From: an uncultured Prevotella sp.
Lineage (GTDB): Bacteria > Bacteroidota > Bacteroidia > Bacteroidales > Bacteroidaceae
Direction: 5' to 3'
Length of the DNA: 14,576 bases
NCBI GenBank assembly: GCA_905372445.1
Contig: CAJPPF010000042.1
Location: forward strand, 1-14,576
The position numbers were made by a program, and so were the translations under genes. The notes beneath the pieces are model-generated. The model saw only the letters and a list, made by a program, of their open reading frames with translations. It was not told the DNA's origin and did not search any database. Positions 7,062 through 13,477 of the stretch are shown one piece after another. The first letter of the stretch is position 1, and each line of letters begins with the position of its first letter.

Positions 7062-8573
7062 ATGGATAGAAAAGTAAGAGTGCGTTTCGCGCCAAGTCCA
7101 ACCGGTGCACTGCATATCGGTGGTGTGCGTACAGCATTGTATAATTATCTGTTTGCCCGTCAGCATGGTGGCGACCTGGTGTTCCGCATTGAAGACACCG
7201 ACTCTACCCGCTTCGTTCCCGGAGCAGAGGAATATATCCTTGAGTCGTTCAGGTGGCTGGGTATAAAGTTCGATGAGGGCGTCAGTTTTGGTGGCGACAA
7301 AGGTCCTTACCGCCAGTCAGAGCGCCGCGACATATATAAGAAATATGTAGAGCAGCTTCTCGACGTAGGAAAGGCTTATTTGGCATTTGACACTCCAGAG
7401 GAGCTTGAGGCGAAGCGTGCTGAGATAAATAATTTCCAATATGACGCTTCTACACGTATGTCGATGCGCAACTCGCTGAGTCTTTCAAAGGAAGAAGTCG
7501 ACGAGCTGATAGCTGACGGCAAGCAATATGTGGTACGTTTCAAGATAGAACCGGGCATCGACGTCCATGTCTACGACCTTATCCGTGGTGAGGTTGTAAT
7601 AAAAAGCGACATCTTAGACGATAAGGTGCTCTATAAGAGTGCCGACGAACTGCCGACATATCATCTCGCAAATATCGTCGACGACCATCTGATGGATATT
7701 TCTCATGTCATCCGTGGTGAGGAGTGGCTGCCAAGTGCTCCGCTTCACGTGCTTCTCTACGAGGCTTTCGGTTGGAAAGACACCATGCCGCAGTTTGCGC
7801 ATCTGCCGCTGCTGTTGAAACCTGAAGGCAAGGGTAAGCTCTCAAAGCGCGACGGCGACCGTCTTGGTTTTCCCGTGTTCCCGCTTGAGTGGCACGATCC
7901 AAAGACCGAAGAGGTGTCGTCAGGCTATCGCGAGAGTGGCTACTTCCCCGAGGCAGTGGTCAATTTCCTCGCATTGCTGGGTTGGAATCCGGGTACGGAA
8001 CAGGAACTCTTCACCCTTGATGAGCTCGTAGAGGCGTTCGACATATCGCGCTGCTCAAAGGCAGGAGCGAAGTTTGATTTCCAGAAATGTATCTGGTTCA
8101 ACCATGAGTACATCCTCCACAAGAGTAATGAAGAGATAGCCGAGCTGTTTGCTCCTATCGTTGCAAACAATGGTGTGGAAGAGTCGTTGGCGCGAGTGAC
8201 AGAGGTTGTAAGTATGATGAAGGACCGTGTGAACTTCGTAAAAGAACTCTGGCCACTCTGCTCGTTCTTCTTCATTGCTCCTACATCCTATGACGAGAAG
8301 GTGAAGAAAAAGCGCTGGAAGGAGTTCTCTCCACAGCAGATGACCGAACTCCGCGATGTCCTTGCCAGTCTCGACGACTTCTCTATCGAGAGTCAAGAGG
8401 CTGCTGTACACAAGTGGATAGAGGAAAAGGAATATAAACTCGGCGATGTGATGAACGCGTTCCGCCTCTGCCTCGTCGGCGAAGGCAAGGGACCGGGAAT
8501 GTTCGACATCTCCGCTTTCCTTGGTAAAGAAGAGACATTGCATCGTTTAGAGGTGGCATTGAAAACACTTTAA
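7062..8573 (+). CDS. gltX: Glutamyl-tRNA synthetase
   Basis: Class I aminoacyl-tRNA synthetase that charges tRNA-Glu with glutamate in the cytoplasm. The 503-residue protein starts at ATG 7062 (MDRKVRVRFAPSPTGALHIG); the frame extends to a TTG at 7035 but the family starts at this Met. The Rossmann catalytic core holds the HIGH signature as HIGG (residues 18-21) and the glutamate-binding FRIEDTD (41-47). The KMSKS loop appears as KLSKR (259-263), and the C-terminal anticodon-binding domain follows to KTL. The cysteines of the E. coli zinc site are absent (the region reads AYLAFDTPEELEAKR), as in zinc-free GluRS forms. Length and motifs are standard for the phylum. It is followed 8 bases later by waaA on the same strand, indicating an operon. 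Confidence 0.97.
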   Translation: MDRKVRVRFAPSPTGALHIGGVRTALYNYLFARQHGGDLVFRIEDTDSTRFVPGAEEYILESFRWLGIKFDEGVSFGGDKGPYRQSERRDIYKKYVEQLLDVGKAYLAFDTPEELEAKRAEINNFQYDASTRMSMRNSLSLSKEEVDELIADGKQYVVRFKIEPGIDVHVYDLIRGEVVIKSDILDDKVLYKSADELPTYHLANIVDDHLMDISHVIRGEEWLPSAPLHVLLYEAFGWKDTMPQFAHLPLLLKPEGKGKLSKRDGDRLGFPVFPLEWHDPKTEEVSSGYRESGYFPEAVVNFLALLGWNPGTEQELFTLDELVEAFDISRCSKAGAKFDFQKCIWFNHEYILHKSNEEIAELFAPIVANNGVEESLARVTEVVSMMKDRVNFVKELWPLCSFFFIAPTSYDEKVKKKRWKEFSPQQMTELRDVLASLDDFSIESQEAAVHKWIEEKEYKLGDVMNAFRLCLVGEGKGPGMFDISAFLGKEETLHRLEVALKTL

Positions 8574-8581
8574 CAGTCGCG

Positions 8582-9823
8582 ATGTACGAAATAGCCATTT
8601 ATACTTATCTCTGGGGCGTTGCCATAACAAGTCTTTTCTCCGCGAAGGTGAGAAAGATGTGGCGTGGCGACAGAGAAGCCATAAACATACTGCGTCGTGA
8701 GGTAGACCCTACGGCGCGTTATGTGTGGGTTCATGCTGCCTCACTGGGCGAGTTCGAACAGGGTCGTCCCCTCATGGAACGTATACGCCGCGAGCACCCG
8801 GAGTATAAGATACTACTGACATTTTTCTCGCCTTCGGGCTACGAGGTACGCAAGAACTACGAAGGTGCCGACATCGTCACATATCTTCCTATAGATACGC
8901 GTCGCAATGCACGTCGTTTCCTTCGTACGGTGCGTCCGGTAATGGCTTTCTTCATAAAGTATGAGTTCTGGTATAACTACCTTCATATCCTGAAGTACCG
9001 CAACATACCGGTGTATAGTGTAAGCAGTATTTTCCGCCCCGACCAGATCTTCTTCCGTTGGTATGGTCGCGGATATGCCGGTGTGCTTAATTGCTTTACG
9101 AAACTTTTCGTACAGAATGAAGAGAGCAAACAGCTGTTGGCAGGCATCGGAGTAAATGACGTGGAGATTGTCGGCGACACCCGTTTCGACCGTGTGCTCG
9201 ACATCAAAGCCGCGGCAAAGCAACTGCCGGAGGTTGAGGCTTTCGTCGGAGGACGAAAGACTTTCGTGGCAGGTTCTTCATGGCTGCCCGATGAGGAGAT
9301 ATTTATCCCGTTCATGAAAAATCATCCCGACTGGCAACTCATTATCGCACCACATGTCATCGACGAAGAACACCTGCAGCAGATCGAACAGCTCCTTGCC
9401 GCCAACGGGCGTAAGGCATACCGCTATACCGACCTGCAGGAAGGAAGAGGAAGCCACCTCTTCGGTGGCGCACCGTCGGCGCTAATCATCAACTGCTTCG
9501 GTCTGCTCTCGTCAATATATAACTATGGCGACGTGGCATACGTGGGCGGTGGTTTCGGAGCCGGCATACACAACACGCTTGAGGCAGCCGTATGGGGCGT
9601 GCCGGTGTTCTTCGGACCGAACAATCAGCGCTTCCGTGAAGCACAAGGACTGAAGTCCTGCGGTGCAGGAATTGAGATTAATGATGCTGATTGCTTTGCC
9701 GACAGAATGACAAAGCTCATGACTGACGAGGCATTCCTTGCCGAGACATCAGCTGCCGCCGCCGATTATGTAAGGAATCAGAGCGGTGCTGTTGACATGG
9801 TTTACAAGGCAACAATGCGATAG
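8582..9823 (+). CDS. waaA: 3-deoxy-D-manno-octulosonic acid (Kdo) transferase
   Basis: GT30-family glycosyltransferase that moves Kdo from CMP-Kdo to lipid A precursor at the cytoplasmic face of the inner membrane, an early step of lipopolysaccharide core assembly. The 413-residue protein begins with a hydrophobic anchor (YEIAIYTYLWGVAITSLFSA, residues 2-21). The N-terminal GT-B lobe carries the HAASLGEFEQGRPL motif (51-64), whose Glu57 fits the proposed catalytic base. Other family motifs are KYEFWYN (126-132), GDTRFDRV (198-205), APH (256-258) and VGGGFGAGIHNTLEAA (321-336), followed by GVPVFFGPNNQRF. Length matches the family. It is the second gene of the gltX operon; the hairpin at 9841-9874 is the likely end of the transcript. 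Whether it adds one or more Kdo residues cannot be read from sequence. Confidence 0.95.
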   Translation: MYEIAIYTYLWGVAITSLFSAKVRKMWRGDREAINILRREVDPTARYVWVHAASLGEFEQGRPLMERIRREHPEYKILLTFFSPSGYEVRKNYEGADIVTYLPIDTRRNARRFLRTVRPVMAFFIKYEFWYNYLHILKYRNIPVYSVSSIFRPDQIFFRWYGRGYAGVLNCFTKLFVQNEESKQLLAGIGVNDVEIVGDTRFDRVLDIKAAAKQLPEVEAFVGGRKTFVAGSSWLPDEEIFIPFMKNHPDWQLIIAPHVIDEEHLQQIEQLLAANGRKAYRYTDLQEGRGSHLFGGAPSALIINCFGLLSSIYNYGDVAYVGGGFGAGIHNTLEAAVWGVPVFFGPNNQRFREAQGLKSCGAGIEINDADCFADRMTKLMTDEAFLAETSAAAADYVRNQSGAVDMVYKATMR

Positions 9824-9840
9824 AATAGTTTTTACAATAT

Positions 9841-9874
9841 AACCCCCAATCGGTCTATTGACTGATTGGGGGTT
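9841..9874 (+). terminator. Strong hairpin after waaA, likely terminator and possible collapsed repeat element
   Basis: AACCCCCAATCGGTC (9841-9855) and GACTGATTGGGGGTT (9860-9874) form a 15-pair stem with one G-T wobble and a TATT loop, 17 bases after the waaA stop. The following T-run is weak (AATTTC). The stem sequence resembles the terminal inverted repeats of the 195-bp element that follows (AACCC...CGGTC), as if the interior had been lost. Confidence 0.65.
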
Positions 9875-9880
9875 AATTTC

Positions 9881-9964
9881 GAATCAGTCATTAGGATGCA
9901 TTTGCATAGATTTGTTATTTATCCCGAATCGGTCATTAGACCGCATTTGCTTAGATTTGTTATT
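9881..9964 (+). repeat. Tandem partial duplication of the repeat-element left end
   Basis: Two 39-base units start at 9881 (GAATCAGTCATTAG) and 9926 (GAATCGGTCATTAG), with a period of 45. Both run through GCATTTGC, TAGATTTGTTATT. The second unit is the left end of repeat copy 1; the first is an extra, slightly diverged left end lying outside it. Confidence 0.75.
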
Positions 9965-10115
9965 ACCTTCATGCTTCCTGCCTGCTTTAGTCCGCTTGCC
10001 GGCATCTGCGCTGTCATTACATCTCGACGTAGCCCGCTACGCCTTCGATGAAACGTCAGCACATCTGCTCAACAATCGAACAAAATCAGTCAAGGACTCT
10101 AATGACCGATTCGGG
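9923..10115. repeat. Palindromic 195-bp intergenic element, copy 1
   Basis: This copy is bounded by perfect 18-base terminal inverted repeats, CCCGAATCGGTCATTAGA (9923-9940) and its complement (10098-10115). It is centred on the palindrome CGTAGCCCGCTACG (10028-10041). Inner arms TGCGCTGTCATTACATC (10007-10023) and GATGAAACGTCAGCACA (10047-10063) also pair at 13 of 17 positions, so the whole element can fold into one long hairpin. It is closely similar to copy 3. A frame stays open across it (9858-10133), but I regard that as a by-product. No transposase is encoded, so it is MITE-like or a structured intergenic repeat. Confidence 0.85.
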
Positions 10116-10301
10116 TTTATTGGTGTCTGGTAAAAACTGATTTAAAGTTCTGCAAGCCTTTATTTATCTGCACTACAGGCACGTATAGCCAATAGGGACT
10201 TACTTTTGCCCCAAACAGTAAGCTTTACTAAAAAGATTCCTTTTATTTTTGTGTCTTCCAATAGCCGAGCAAGGGTAGGAATTTGCCTGCAGGCGAAGGG
10301 G

Positions 10302-10446
10302 CATGATTTATCACGTTCCGCAATATCCAATGGACAAATAACTCGCGCAATGGACTCCACGCTGAGGCGGAACGTGATAAATCACGCCCATACGCATACC
10401 GGATTGCCTGTTTACCAGAGGATTTCTTCAGTGTGATAAATCACGC
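10302..10446. repeat. Three CGTGATAAATCACG-type palindromes
   Basis: CATGATTTATCACG (10302-10315), CGTGATAAATCACG (10373-10386) and TGTGATAAATCACG (10433-10446) are three copies of one palindrome. The first two lie in longer inverted arms of about 23 bases that include GTTCCGC / GCGGAAC and GGGC / GCCC, separated by about 45 bases. The third keeps the flank CACGCCCCTT, the complement of the AAGGGGCA flank of the first. They could be protein-binding palindromes or a REP-type repeat; no adjacent gene explains them. Confidence 0.7.
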
Positions 10447-10660
10447 CCCTTCACGTTTCATTCTACTCGATTCATCGTTATAATCTGTTTACCTGACACC
10501 AATATCTATAAATAGTATAGATCACCCGTTTTTTATTCTACTGGCGTAAAAGTGGTTATATATATGTATGATTTAATTTATTGTAAAGAAAAATCATCTT
10601 TGCAATTTTTCACGAAATAGAAAATTAAAAACTATTATTTGCTAAGTCCACATGGCATAA
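10447..10660. other. AT-rich spacer, no gene seen
   Basis: This stretch contains runs such as TTATATATATGTATG and no supportable coding frame. CATCTTTG near 10603 is one mismatch from a -7 promoter element but no gene follows it. Confidence 0.4.
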
Positions 10661-10718
10661 AACCACATCTTCGAGAACCAACAAAAGCAAAAACAAACTT
10701 CATTCCGTGCTTTTTCTC

Positions 10719-10805
10719 TCAAAAAGCGGCGGTTCTTGATGATGAAAGCGATGGTTTTATCGGCAAGAACCGTAGGAATAAACCTCAAGAAACGACGGTT
10801 CTTAA
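10719..10805. repeat. GGTTCTT repeat pair with intervening inverted copy
   Basis: Two direct copies of 22 bases start at 10719 and 10784 (period 65) and agree at 18 positions; both contain CGGTTCTT after an A-rich run beginning CTCAA. Between them CAAGAACCG (10764-10772) is inverted relative to CGGTTCTTG (10730-10738), giving a potential hairpin. On the minus strand the two copies translate to the same short peptide KNRRFLR, which is a consequence of the DNA repeat and not evidence of a gene. Confidence 0.6.
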
Positions 10806-11021
10806 AACTGATTCTTGTTTTTGTCGGCGTCAAAATTGTTTATCTCGCTGATTACCAAAGTCTTGTATGTAAAGCCCCAAAATTGTGTTTTTCTCATCGA
10901 ACGATAATGCGACGGCGAATATTGCCTGTATTTGCGGTCAGAATAGCCCTTTTGTTGAATTTATTCATAACCCCAATTTGGGACAGGTCTTTAAGGAAAA
11001 ACTTATACCGAACTGAGGTTA
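10806..11021. other. Gene-free spacer before repeat copy 2
   Basis: No coding frame with recognisable features is present. The only structure noticed is the short palindrome CCCAATTTGGG (10972-10982). Confidence 0.4.
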
Positions 11022-11219
11022 AACCCAAAACGGTCAATAGACCGCGGTGTCGTTTTATTATCAAAGAACAAGATCTTTCCTACTGCTTTCGCCCGTTTGT
11101 GTGGCATCTTACCAGCCTTATTACCTTGACGTAGCCCGCTACGCCCGCGGTAACAAGACTGCTAATCTGCTCAACAATCAGACGAAATCAGGCAAGGAAT
11201 CTATTGACCGTTTTGGGTT
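11022..11219. repeat. Palindromic 195-bp intergenic element, copy 2 (diverged)
   Basis: The perfect 20-base terminal inverted repeats are AACCCAAAACGGTCAATAGA (11022-11041) and its complement (11200-11219). The central palindrome CGTAGCCCGCTACG (11130-11143) is identical to copy 1. Inner arms TTACCAGCCTTATTACC (11109-11125) and GGTAACAAGACTGCTAA (11149-11165) pair at 14 of 17 positions, although both differ from the arms of copy 1. Length and spacing match copy 1 to within a few bases, so this is the same family. It ends about 60 bases before the promoter of the lipoprotein gene. Confidence 0.82.
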
Positions 11220-11239
11220 AAAAAAGAAATGATTATACT

Positions 11240-11273
11240 AAAATAGGGAAATTCCCACGCAAAAGTAGGGAAA
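11240..11273. promoter_or_regulatory. Paired TAGGGAAA motifs upstream of the lipoprotein promoter
   Basis: AAAATAGGGAAA (11240-11251) and AAAGTAGGGAAA (11262-11273) are direct repeats offset by 22 bases, about two helical turns. The first overlaps the palindrome GGGAAATTCCC (11246-11256). They lie immediately upstream of the -33 element, so a regulator-binding site is possible. They could equally be the remnant end of a mobile element. Confidence 0.4.
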
Positions 11274-11279
11274 ACACTT

Positions 11280-11309
11280 TTTGAACTTCATTATTTATAT
11301 GTAATTTTG
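11280..11309 (+). promoter_or_regulatory. Promoter of the glycine-zipper lipoprotein gene
   Basis: TTTG (11280-11283) and TAATTTTG (11302-11309) are separated by 18 bases and match the -33 and -7 consensus of the primary sigma factor of Bacteroidota. The leader to the ATG at 11373 would be about 57 bases. Confidence 0.7.
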
Positions 11310-11372
11310 TAACGTTGTAAAGAGAGAATGTATTTCCTCCGCCCGAAATAACATTTTAAATGAAACTGAAAA

Positions 11373-12182
11373 ATGAATATTAAGAAGCATGTCATTGTTC
11401 TTGTTGCGGTTGTGATGATTATCACAAGCTGTACCTCATATACCAGTGTTGGCGCAGGTGTTGGTGCTTATTGGGGTAGTTCTATAGGTAGTGCCATTGG
11501 CGGAATAGCAGACGGATTCCGCGGTTCAAATATAGGTTCGCTTATCGGCATGGTTGGTGGCGCGGCGGTAGGTGCTGCCATAGGCAGTGAACAGGACAAG
11601 GCTTATCAGGAGGATATGCAGCAATATCGTGAAGAGAAGGCTCGTTTGGCTGCCAACCGCGAGGTGCGCAACAGTGCCGGCAAGCAGATGACTCCAGAGA
11701 ACTACAACTATGAACAGAGTGGCATGCTTGACAGTGGCTTTGACAGTAACAACACTGCCGACGATGTCATTGACCTCGACATCAGCGATAACGACCGTGG
11801 TGTCTACGGTAAAGAAGAAGTGCCAGCCAATGGAATGCCCGCAATAGAGATTCGCAATGCCCGCTTTTTCGACAGCAGTGGCGACGGAGTGTTGTCACGA
11901 GGCGAGAAGAGCAGCATCGTTTTCGAGATTTACAACTCGGGCAATGCCACGGCATACAATATTCAACCGGTGGTGATGGAGACAACCGGCAATAAGCATA
12001 TCCTTGTTTCTCCGTCAGTCACAGTCGAAGAACTTGCTCCCAACAGCGGTGTGCGCTACACGGCAAACATCGTTGCCGATAGTCGTCTGAAGAATGGCAC
12101 AGTGCAGTTTAGCATAGCTGTAATAAAAGGTAATACTACCTTGTCAAAGGTGATGAACTTCACCGTGAATACTGCAAAGTAA
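11373..12182 (+). CDS. Predicted glycine-zipper lipoprotein with C-terminal beta-sandwich-like domain
   Basis: A 269-residue predicted lipoprotein of unknown function. Residues 1-20 are a type II signal peptide ending in the lipobox ITSC, with Cys20 as the lipid-bearing residue. Residues about 27-71 are a glycine-zipper segment (GAGVGAYWGSSIGSAIGG...IGSLIGMVGGAAVGAAIG), as in outer membrane lipoproteins with paired glycine-zipper helices. A charged, possibly helical linker follows (72-100), then a low-complexity acidic stretch (about 115-150, many Asp/Asn). The C-terminal part (about 157-268) contains NARFFDSSGDGVLSRGEKS, whose DxSxDGxLxxGE resembles a calcium-binding EF-hand or dockerin-type loop. 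It then has strand-rich sequence (IVFEIYNSGNATAYNI, VRYTANI, GTVQFSIAVIKGN) like a CARDB-type adhesive domain. It has its own promoter and is flanked by repeat copies 2 and 3. A role at the outer membrane or periplasm is inferred. The gene is intact with ordinary codon use. Confidence 0.8.
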   Translation: MNIKKHVIVLVAVVMIITSCTSYTSVGAGVGAYWGSSIGSAIGGIADGFRGSNIGSLIGMVGGAAVGAAIGSEQDKAYQEDMQQYREEKARLAANREVRNSAGKQMTPENYNYEQSGMLDSGFDSNNTADDVIDLDISDNDRGVYGKEEVPANGMPAIEIRNARFFDSSGDGVLSRGEKSSIVFEIYNSGNATAYNIQPVVMETTGNKHILVSPSVTVEELAPNSGVRYTANIVADSRLKNGTVQFSIAVIKGNTTLSKVMNFTVNTAK

Positions 12183-12280
12183 AGCCGTTAAGATACTTCA
12201 GAGGGAAAGCGCCGCTTATTGAAATCATATGCTACGCTTCTTTTTTCTGTTGATTGCTAAGTCATTATATGTGCTTGTTT

Positions 12281-12481
12281 TGAATCCTAATCGGTCATTA
12301 TACTGCATTTGCTTAGATTTGTTATTACCGTCATGCTTCCTGACGGCTTTAGTCCGCTCGCCGGCATCTGCGCTGCCATTACATCTCGCCGTAGCTCGCT
12401 ACGCCTTCGATGAAACGTCAGCACATCTGCTCAACAATAGAACAAAATCAGCCAAGGACTATAATGAACGATTCGGGTTGA
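12281..12481. repeat. Palindromic 195-bp intergenic element, copy 3
   Basis: This copy closely resembles copy 1 throughout, including TTGCTTAGATTTGTTATTAC, CATGCTTCCTG and GATGAAACGTCAGCACATC. Terminal repeats TGAATCCTAATCGGTCATTA (from 12281) and the complementary end (12460-12481, ATAATGAACGATTCGGGTT) agree at 18 of 22 positions. The central hairpin is CGTAGCTCGCTACG (12390-12403), with one loop change relative to copies 1 and 2. It lies about 100 bases after the lipoprotein stop, where it could also act as a transcript end. A frame is open across it (12229-12492), which I do not treat as a gene. Confidence 0.82.
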
Positions 12482-12509
12482 ACCTATTGTAGGAAAAACT
12501 TATTATGAC

Positions 12510-12540
12510 TTTGTTTTGTCGGAAACTTTTGCTAAATTTG
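12510..12540 (+). promoter_or_regulatory. Strong Bacteroidota-type promoter before the decayed secreted-protein gene
   Basis: TTTG (12510-12513), a 19-base spacer and TAAATTTG (12533-12540) form the best match in the window to the -33/-7 consensus. Transcription would start near 12547, just before an ATG at 12562. With the downstream gene decayed, this promoter could now drive the ECF sigma gene at 12898. Confidence 0.65.
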
Positions 12541-12561
12541 CAGAAGAAAAAACATACATCT

Positions 12562-12880
12562 ATGCGGAAACGACTTATAGTAATGCTTTTAATGTAGTAT
12601 GCTACATTGATGACAAGCCCTACGATAAAGCCGTTGCTTACGGTCACTATGCCAGACGGTACGCAGGCACCTGCCTGATTATGACATCGCTCTGGACGAG
12701 ACGACGGGATATATTTCGTCCATCTATATGCTGGTGGAGATACACTCGGGAACAGAAACCGATTACTATAATCTAAGTAGCCGAAGAAAAGAAATGATAT
12801 ATGATCTGAATGGTCAGCGACTGCATATACCGCAGAAGGATATAAATATAATAGGTGACAAATCGATACTGGTTAATTAA
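12562..12880 (+). pseudogene. Remnant of a small secreted protein gene (YDLNGQR-type C-terminal tail)
   Basis: Three fragments in three frames look like pieces of one gene. From ATG 12562, MRKRLIVMLLM reads like the start of a signal peptide but stops at 12595. From about 12598 the frame at 12600 reads CYIDDKPYDKAVAYGHYARRY. From about 12671 a third frame reads PDYDIALDETTGYISSIYML, then ETDYYNLSSRRKEMIYDLNG, and ends LHIPQKDINIIGDKSILVN with TAA at 12878-12880. The tail YDLNGQR...INIIGDKSILV resembles the conserved C-terminal ends of many secreted Prevotella and Bacteroides proteins (YDLxGRRV...KGINIINGKKVL). Each frame change needs a single-base shift, and a large internal part seems lost. 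The exact breakpoints and the family are not known. The remnant ends 17 bases before the likely sigma factor start. Confidence 0.55.
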
Positions 12881-12897
12881 TATGTGTGTCATCGGTA

Positions 12898-13455
12898 ATG
12901 GATAGTTTGGAATTATCAGAATTTCAGCATCTCTTCAGAGAACTTTACCCACGGTTGTTAGTCTACGCCCGTGGCTTTGTTGGTTTTGACAATGCCGAAG
13001 ACGTGGTGGAAGATGTGTTTGTTGACCTATGGCGACGCCGCAACGAGATTGACGCAACCATTAATTTGAAAGGCATGCTTTACAGAGCAGTTTATACACG
13101 TAGCATCAATATGCTTCGGCATAAGGGAGTGACACAGAACTATATTGCTATGGTGATGGCTCTTGAAGAGAGGCAGGAGCAGGTGGCAGTCGATTATAAT
13201 CCGCAGGAAGAACTTGAAAATGAAGATTTGCGAAATATGATAGAGCAGGCAGTGAGCGAATTGCCTGAGAAATGTCAGCACGTTTTCCGACTAAGTTATA
13301 TGCACGGAATGAAGAATAAGGATATAGCGTCGGCACTCGGAATGTCGGTGAGAACAGTCGATGCGCACATCTATAAAGCATTGAAATATCTGCGCGAACG
13401 TCTGAGAAATACATATTATTCGGCGCTTTTGATGATTTTCTCATCTTTCCTGTAG
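12898..13455 (+). CDS. ECF RNA polymerase sigma factor, Bacteroidetes type
   Basis: Extracytoplasmic-function sigma-70 factor of the family that expanded in Bacteroidota. I prefer ATG 12898 (185 residues, MDSLELSEFQHLFREL); the frame also opens at GTG 12886. Region sigma-2 spans about 12-75 (LFRELYPRLLVYARGF, then NAEDVVEDVFVDLW, the core-binding and -10 recognition part). Region sigma-4 spans about 112-167 (MIEQAVSELPEKCQHVFRLS, then a helix-turn-helix GMKNKDIASALGMSVRTVDAHIYKAL that reads the -35). The C-terminus ends in a short hydrophobic tail (YYSALLMIFSSFL). A FecR-type anti-sigma gene follows after 47 bases, the normal pairing. No clear promoter lies directly before it; transcription may come from 12510-12540. 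The regulated genes probably include a TonB-dependent transporter beyond the window, an inference from the usual gene order. Confidence 0.93.
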   Translation: MDSLELSEFQHLFRELYPRLLVYARGFVGFDNAEDVVEDVFVDLWRRRNEIDATINLKGMLYRAVYTRSINMLRHKGVTQNYIAMVMALEERQEQVAVDYNPQEELENEDLRNMIEQAVSELPEKCQHVFRLSYMHGMKNKDIASALGMSVRTVDAHIYKALKYLRERLRNTYYSALLMIFSSFL

Positions 13456-13477
13456 GTAACTTTTTTCCTACGAGTGC

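Noticed and set aside
8055..8543. 162-codon minus-strand open frame inside gltX
   Set aside because: A shadow of a well-supported glutamyl-tRNA synthetase gene.
9858..10133. 91-codon open frame, similar to one at 12229-12492
   Set aside because: The shared peptide (ARYAFDETSAHLLNNRTKS) comes from the repeated DNA element. The similarity extends beyond the frame, and copy 2 does not keep the N-terminal half, so palindrome structure explains it better than a gene family.
10206..10436. 76-codon plus-strand open frame
   Set aside because: It overlaps the CGTGATAAATCACG palindromes, has no start context or homology that I recognise.
10639..10851. Overlapping 63-70 codon frames on both strands with repeated KNRRFLR
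   Set aside because: The peptide repeat simply reflects the 65-base DNA repeat; no other coding signs.
10736..11134. 132-codon plus-strand open frame
   Set aside because: It runs from the GGTTCTT repeat into repeat copy 2 and has mixed, low-complexity content without a recognisable domain.
9824..11372. CRISPR array
   Set aside because: The repeats here are few, unevenly spaced and individually palindromic over long arms, without regular spacers or cas genes.
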